Notes under the pieces: model-generated | What the model was told of the DNA's origin: nothing | What the model saw: the letters and a program-made list of their open reading frames with translations, nothing else | The model's database searches: none | NCBI RefSeq assembly: GCF_003609835.1 | Contig: NZ_AP017899.1 | Location: forward strand, 1-64,000 | Direction of reading: 5' to 3' | Source: Sphingopyxis sp. FD7 | Lineage (GTDB): Bacteria > Pseudomonadota > Alphaproteobacteria > Sphingomonadales > Sphingomonadaceae | Length of the DNA stretch: 64,000 nucleotides | Shown here: in pieces, positions 61,245 to 64,000 of the stretch | Numbering within the stretch: position 1 is the stretch's first letter | Layout: each line of letters opens with the position of its first letter | Made by a program: the position numbers and the translations under genes

Positions 61245-62339
61245 CTAGTCAGAGTCCGGGATCGGTTTTGTTCCGACAATCGACAAGCCATACCCCTCAA
61301 GCGCGACCAGCACCTGCTTGGTGTTCGAGAGCAGCACCATGTCCTGAACCCCCAGGTCGGACAGTATCTGAGCGCCGATGCCATAGCTGCGCATATCCAT
61401 CTGCGGACGCATGGGATTGATCATGTTCTCCAGATCACCGGGCTGCGTGGCGGTCAGCAGCACGAGCACGCCCACCCCCTCCTTGCCAATCTCTTCCATC
61501 GCGCGCTGCAACAGCCGCTTTCGAGCACCTGGTTTCCCCAGCATATCGTGGAACAGCGACGCGCTGTGCATCCGCACCAAAGTTGGTTGATCCGGCAGCA
61601 CATTGCCTTTCTGGAGGACCACAGCTTCGCTGGAATCGACCTTGTTTCGGTACAGGATGACCTTCCATTCGCCACCATAGTCCGAGGACAGAGTGCTGGT
61701 GGTCGCGCATTCGACCAGGTGATCATGGCTACGGCGATAGGCTATCAGGTCGCGGATGGTGCCGATTTTCAGCCCGTGCCTGGCGGCGAAAACCTTGAGG
61801 TCGTCCATCCGCGCCATTGAACCGTCATCGTTCATGATCTCGCAGATCACACCCGCCGGTGTCAGTCCTGCCAAACGTGCGACATCAACGGCAGCCTCGG
61901 TATGCCCAGCGCGCACCAGAACTCCGCCTTCGCGCGCGGTGAGCGGAAAAACATGGCCGGGCGAAACGATCTCTTCCTTCGCCGTATTCGAACGGATCGC
62001 GACGGATATCGTCCGGGCCCGATCGGCCGCCGATATTCCGGTACTCACGCCGTCACGTGCTTCGATCGATACCGTGAAAGCGGTCGAGTGCCGCATTCCA
62101 TTTTCACGGCTCATTGGGTTGAGACCGAGGTTGGCAACCTGCTCGCCGGTCAGTGCCAGGCAGATCAGGCCGCGACCGTAGCGCGCCATGAAGTTGATCG
62201 CATCCGGGGTCGCCATCTGTGCGGGGATCACCAGATCGCCTTCGTTTTCCCGATCCTCGTCATCGACAAGGATGAACATCCGGCCATTGCGCGCTTCGTC
62301 GATGATCTCCAGCGCCGAAGACAGATAGGGTTCGCTCAC
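61245..62339 (-). CDS. ribB: RibBA-type protein: 3,4-dihydroxy-2-butanone-4-phosphate synthase with degenerate GTP cyclohydrolase II domain
   Basis: 364 residues from GTG 62339, preceded by GAGGAAA; the longer ORF to 62414 overlaps the FMN-reductase gene. The RibB domain (1-205) is complete: [40 protein letters not shown] and [20 protein letters not shown] with [12 protein letters not shown]. The RibA-like domain (about 210-364) lacks the cysteine cluster that binds the catalytic zinc, so it is probably inactive. It makes the four-carbon unit of riboflavin. Placed in a BVMO/FMN-reductase operon, it may boost flavin supply. Confidence 0.9.
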   Translation of the reverse strand: MSEPYLSSALEIIDEARNGRMFILVDDEDRENEGDLVIPAQMATPDAINFMARYGRGLICLALTGEQVANLGLNPMSRENGMRHSTAFTVSIEARDGVSTGISAADRARTISVAIRSNTAKEEIVSPGHVFPLTAREGGVLVRAGHTEAAVDVARLAGLTPAGVICEIMNDDGSMARMDDLKVFAARHGLKIGTIRDLIAYRRSHDHLVECATTSTLSSDYGGEWKVILYRNKVDSSEAVVLQKGNVLPDQPTLVRMHSASLFHDMLGKPGARKRLLQRAMEEIGKEGVGVLVLLTATQPGDLENMINPMRPQMDMRSYGIGAQILSDLGVQDMVLLSNTKQVLVALEGYGLSIVGTKPIPDSD

Positions 62340-62356
62340 CTTAGGTTTCCTCACTG

Positions 62357-62929
62357 TCAGGCGCTCGTGACCTGTCGCGCGAACCAGACGATCTGCGCGG
62401 CCTGTGCTGCGCAAACCGACCTTATGGCTTCATCGGCAACGCTGCCATCCTGATCGAAAATTTGCTGCTCCACCGTATTGATGGTGACGCCAATCGGGGT
62501 GGGCCAGCCCCGCATGGCGTGAACGATGCCTCGCAGCGCCTGCAACGTTATGCCGCACGCCTGCCAGCCCGCCGCCACCACCACCAGCCCCACCGGCCGT
62601 TCGCTGAAGTAGACCCGCTCATCCGAGCGCAGGTCCTCGAGCAGGTCGATGGCGTTCTTCACCAGGCCCGACACGCCGCCGTGGTAGCCGGGCGAGCCGA
62701 TCACCAGCCCATCGGCCTTGCGCACGCAGTCAACGAATTCCGACTGCGCCAGGCTGCGATGGGGCAATTCCGGGCAATAATGGGGCAAGACAGCCAGTTC
62801 GTTACCGCCGAACATCCGGGTCGAGGCACCAAGTGCCTCGGCCTCAGCCAACACGCAGCGCACGACCCGCTCTCCCGATGAACCCGGCCGGGTCGATCCG
62901 CCGATGCCAACGATAAATGGCGCCGTCAC
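62357..62929 (-). CDS. NADPH-dependent FMN reductase
   Basis: 190 residues. IVGIGGSTRPGSSGERVVRC is the flavodoxin-like phosphate-binding loop, and IGSPGYHGGVSGLVKNAIDL is the second FMN-binding segment. It reduces FMN with NAD(P)H. It could supply a two-component monooxygenase or a reductive step; the BVMOs here bind FAD and NADPH themselves. RibBA starts about 17 bp downstream and the cyclase lies 40 bp upstream, so the four genes form an operon. Confidence 0.9.
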   Translation of the reverse strand: MTAPFIVGIGGSTRPGSSGERVVRCVLAEAEALGASTRMFGGNELAVLPHYCPELPHRSLAQSEFVDCVRKADGLVIGSPGYHGGVSGLVKNAIDLLEDLRSDERVYFSERPVGLVVVAAGWQACGITLQALRGIVHAMRGWPTPIGVTINTVEQQIFDQDGSVADEAIRSVCAAQAAQIVWFARQVTSA

Positions 62930-62969
62930 CGGCGGAACTCCTTGAACAAATGCGGTGCGGCGATGCTGA

Positions 62970-63746
62970 TCATTCGTCGAAGATCGCTACGGCACGAGTC
63001 CACCCGGCGGACGCCGCGCGGATCTTCATTGGAAAGCACGCAATAGTGAACCCCGTGGCGGGCAATGCCTCCAGGTTGTGCAGCTTTTCCAGGTGACAAT
63101 AGCCGATGTCGCGCCCGGCCTTGTGCCCTTCCCAGATGAGCGAGGCGTCTCCGCTGGCTTCATATCGCTCCAGGGTATGACTGAATGGCGCGTCCCAACT
63201 CCATCCGTCCGTCCCGGTCAGCCTGATGCCGCGCTCGAGCAGATACATTGTCGCTTCGTAGCCCATGCCGCAGCCCGCAGTGACATAATCGTCCGCGCCG
63301 TAGCGTTTACCGGCGGCCGTATTGACGACCACAATCTCGAGTGGTGCCAAGCGGTGGCCAATCCGCTCCAGTTCCGCCTCGACATCCGCGGCGGTGGCCA
63401 CGTAGCCGTCGGCGAAATGGCGAAAATCGAGCTTCACGCCAGGCTGAAAGCACCACTCGAGCGGAACTTCATCGATGGTAATTGCGCGTTCGCCACCGTC
63501 CATCGTCGAGGCATAGTGGTAGGGGGCATCAAGATGGGTGCCGTTATGCGTGATCAGTTCGATGCGCTCGATCGCCCATGCCTCGCCATCGGGCAGGTCT
63601 TCTGCCTTCAGGCCCGGAAAAAAGCCGGTGATTTCGGGCACGGACATCCGGTGGTCGATGTAGTCGATCTTGGGCCGGTAAGCCGGTGGATCAGAGATGA
63701 CGTCGTTCTCCAGAAAAATCGACAGGTCCACGAACCGGCGTGCCAT
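62970..63746 (-). CDS. Cyclase-family metal-dependent hydrolase, copy 2
   Basis: 258 residues from ATG 63746. Same motifs as the gene at 47349 (HNGTHLDAPYHYAS, TAGCGMGYEATMYLLERGIR, HKAGRDIGYCHLEKLHNLE) and about 85% identical by eye. The differences are spread through the protein, indicating an old duplication or separate acquisition. It starts 2 bp after the BKACE stop, keeping the BKACE-cyclase pair. Confidence 0.9.
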   Translation of the reverse strand: MARRFVDLSIFLENDVISDPPAYRPKIDYIDHRMSVPEITGFFPGLKAEDLPDGEAWAIERIELITHNGTHLDAPYHYASTMDGGERAITIDEVPLEWCFQPGVKLDFRHFADGYVATAADVEAELERIGHRLAPLEIVVVNTAAGKRYGADDYVTAGCGMGYEATMYLLERGIRLTGTDGWSWDAPFSHTLERYEASGDASLIWEGHKAGRDIGYCHLEKLHNLEALPATGFTIACFPMKIRAASAGWTRAVAIFDE

Positions 63747-63748
63747 TG

Positions 63749-64000
63749 TCAAAACTCCACCCTATCGCCGCCCTTGAGCCCCAGCATCTCGCGCGCTTCC
63801 GCCGGGGTAGCGGGTTCGCGGCCCATTTCCTTGAGGATACGAACGATCTTGGCGACCTGCTGGGCATTGGACGTGGCGAGTTCGCCACGTTCGATGAAGA
63901 GGCTGTCCTCCAGCCCCACACGCACGTGCCCGCCCATCAAGGCGGCCTGCGTAAGGAATGGCATCTGGTGCTTGCCCGCAGCCAGGACCGACCATTGATA
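63749..64000 (-). CDS. Beta-keto acid cleavage enzyme (BKACE), copy 2, partial
   Basis: The last 83 codons of a BKACE, cut by the window edge: WSVLAAGKHQMPFLTQAALM, GHVRVGLEDSLFIERGELAT and EAREMLGLKGGDRVEF. Nearly the same as the end of the enzyme at 46419. The rest lies outside the window. Confidence 0.88.
   Translation of the reverse strand, partial: YQWSVLAAGKHQMPFLTQAALMGGHVRVGLEDSLFIERGELATSNAQQVAKIVRILKEMGREPATPAEAREMLGLKGGDRVEF

Overview
The window looks like a piece of a plasmid or genomic island from a GC-rich alphaproteobacterium, most likely a sphingomonad (Novosphingobium/Sphingobium type). This is inferred from the large TonB-dependent receptors next to catabolic genes, the DUF736/DUF3768-type plasmid genes, the IS6100-like insertion sequences and the codon use. 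It is a mosaic assembled by insertion sequences: three identical 882-bp IS6-family copies, an IS3-like element, an IS21-like element with an IS110/IS1111-like element inside it, a Tn3-family transposase remnant, a 5'-truncated group II intron and a tRNA 3'-end remnant that looks like an attachment site.

Layout. 125-5788: CitE-like lyase, a symporter with an N-terminal extracytoplasmic domain, a LysR regulator and a type B carboxylesterase. 6019-10191: a broken S41 peptidase, IS6 copy 1, a truncated group II intron and the 3' exon of the gene it interrupted. 10207-28068: plasmid-backbone genes, mostly compact and co-directional. They include two PP-loop (PAPS-reductase-like) proteins, a HerA/DUF87-type ATPase, a protein with about seven Myb/SANT-like repeats, a GHKL ATPase, DUF3768, two identical DUF736 proteins in a 770-bp duplicated block, a Phd/PemK-type toxin-antitoxin pair and a short SSB. 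28951-43603: a catabolic block between inverted IS6 copies 2 and 3. 44486-49592: the rest of that catabolic operon plus GST and SDR genes. 49725-54849: gene remnants around nested insertion sequences. 55245-64000: a second, diverged catabolic set.

The catabolic genes form two related sets. Set 1 holds a TonB receptor, PQQ alcohol dehydrogenase and aldehyde dehydrogenase, divergent from an operon of Baeyer-Villiger monooxygenase (BVMO), enoyl-CoA hydratase, 3-hydroxyacyl-CoA dehydrogenase, acyl-CoA dehydrogenase, acyl-CoA synthetase, SnoaL-like protein, beta-keto acid cleavage enzyme (BKACE) and cyclase/hydrolase. Set 2 holds a TonB receptor divergent from BVMO and an MFS transporter, with a convergent operon of BKACE, cyclase, FMN reductase and RibBA. 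A plausible route, inferred only, is alcohol to ketone, BVMO oxygenation, hydrolysis, CoA activation, beta-oxidation and BKACE cleavage. The substrate is unknown.

The main discoveries from direct reading are these. (1) The acyl-CoA synthetase gene was split by replicative IS6 transposition that inverted 14.65 kb; the two halves now lie 15 kb apart, each keeps the same 8-bp target duplication, and they rejoin in frame to 506 codons. (2) Five copies of an 18-bp palindrome, (T/G)TCAAC-N6-GTTGAA with small variations, sit in the control regions of both sets and of the SDR gene, which points to one shared regulator. (3) The set-1 BVMO carries a single in-frame TGA where the set-2 paralog has Trp, and the nearby TetR gene has lost its DNA-binding domain and carries an internal TAG. 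Set 1 therefore appears to be decaying while set 2 is intact.
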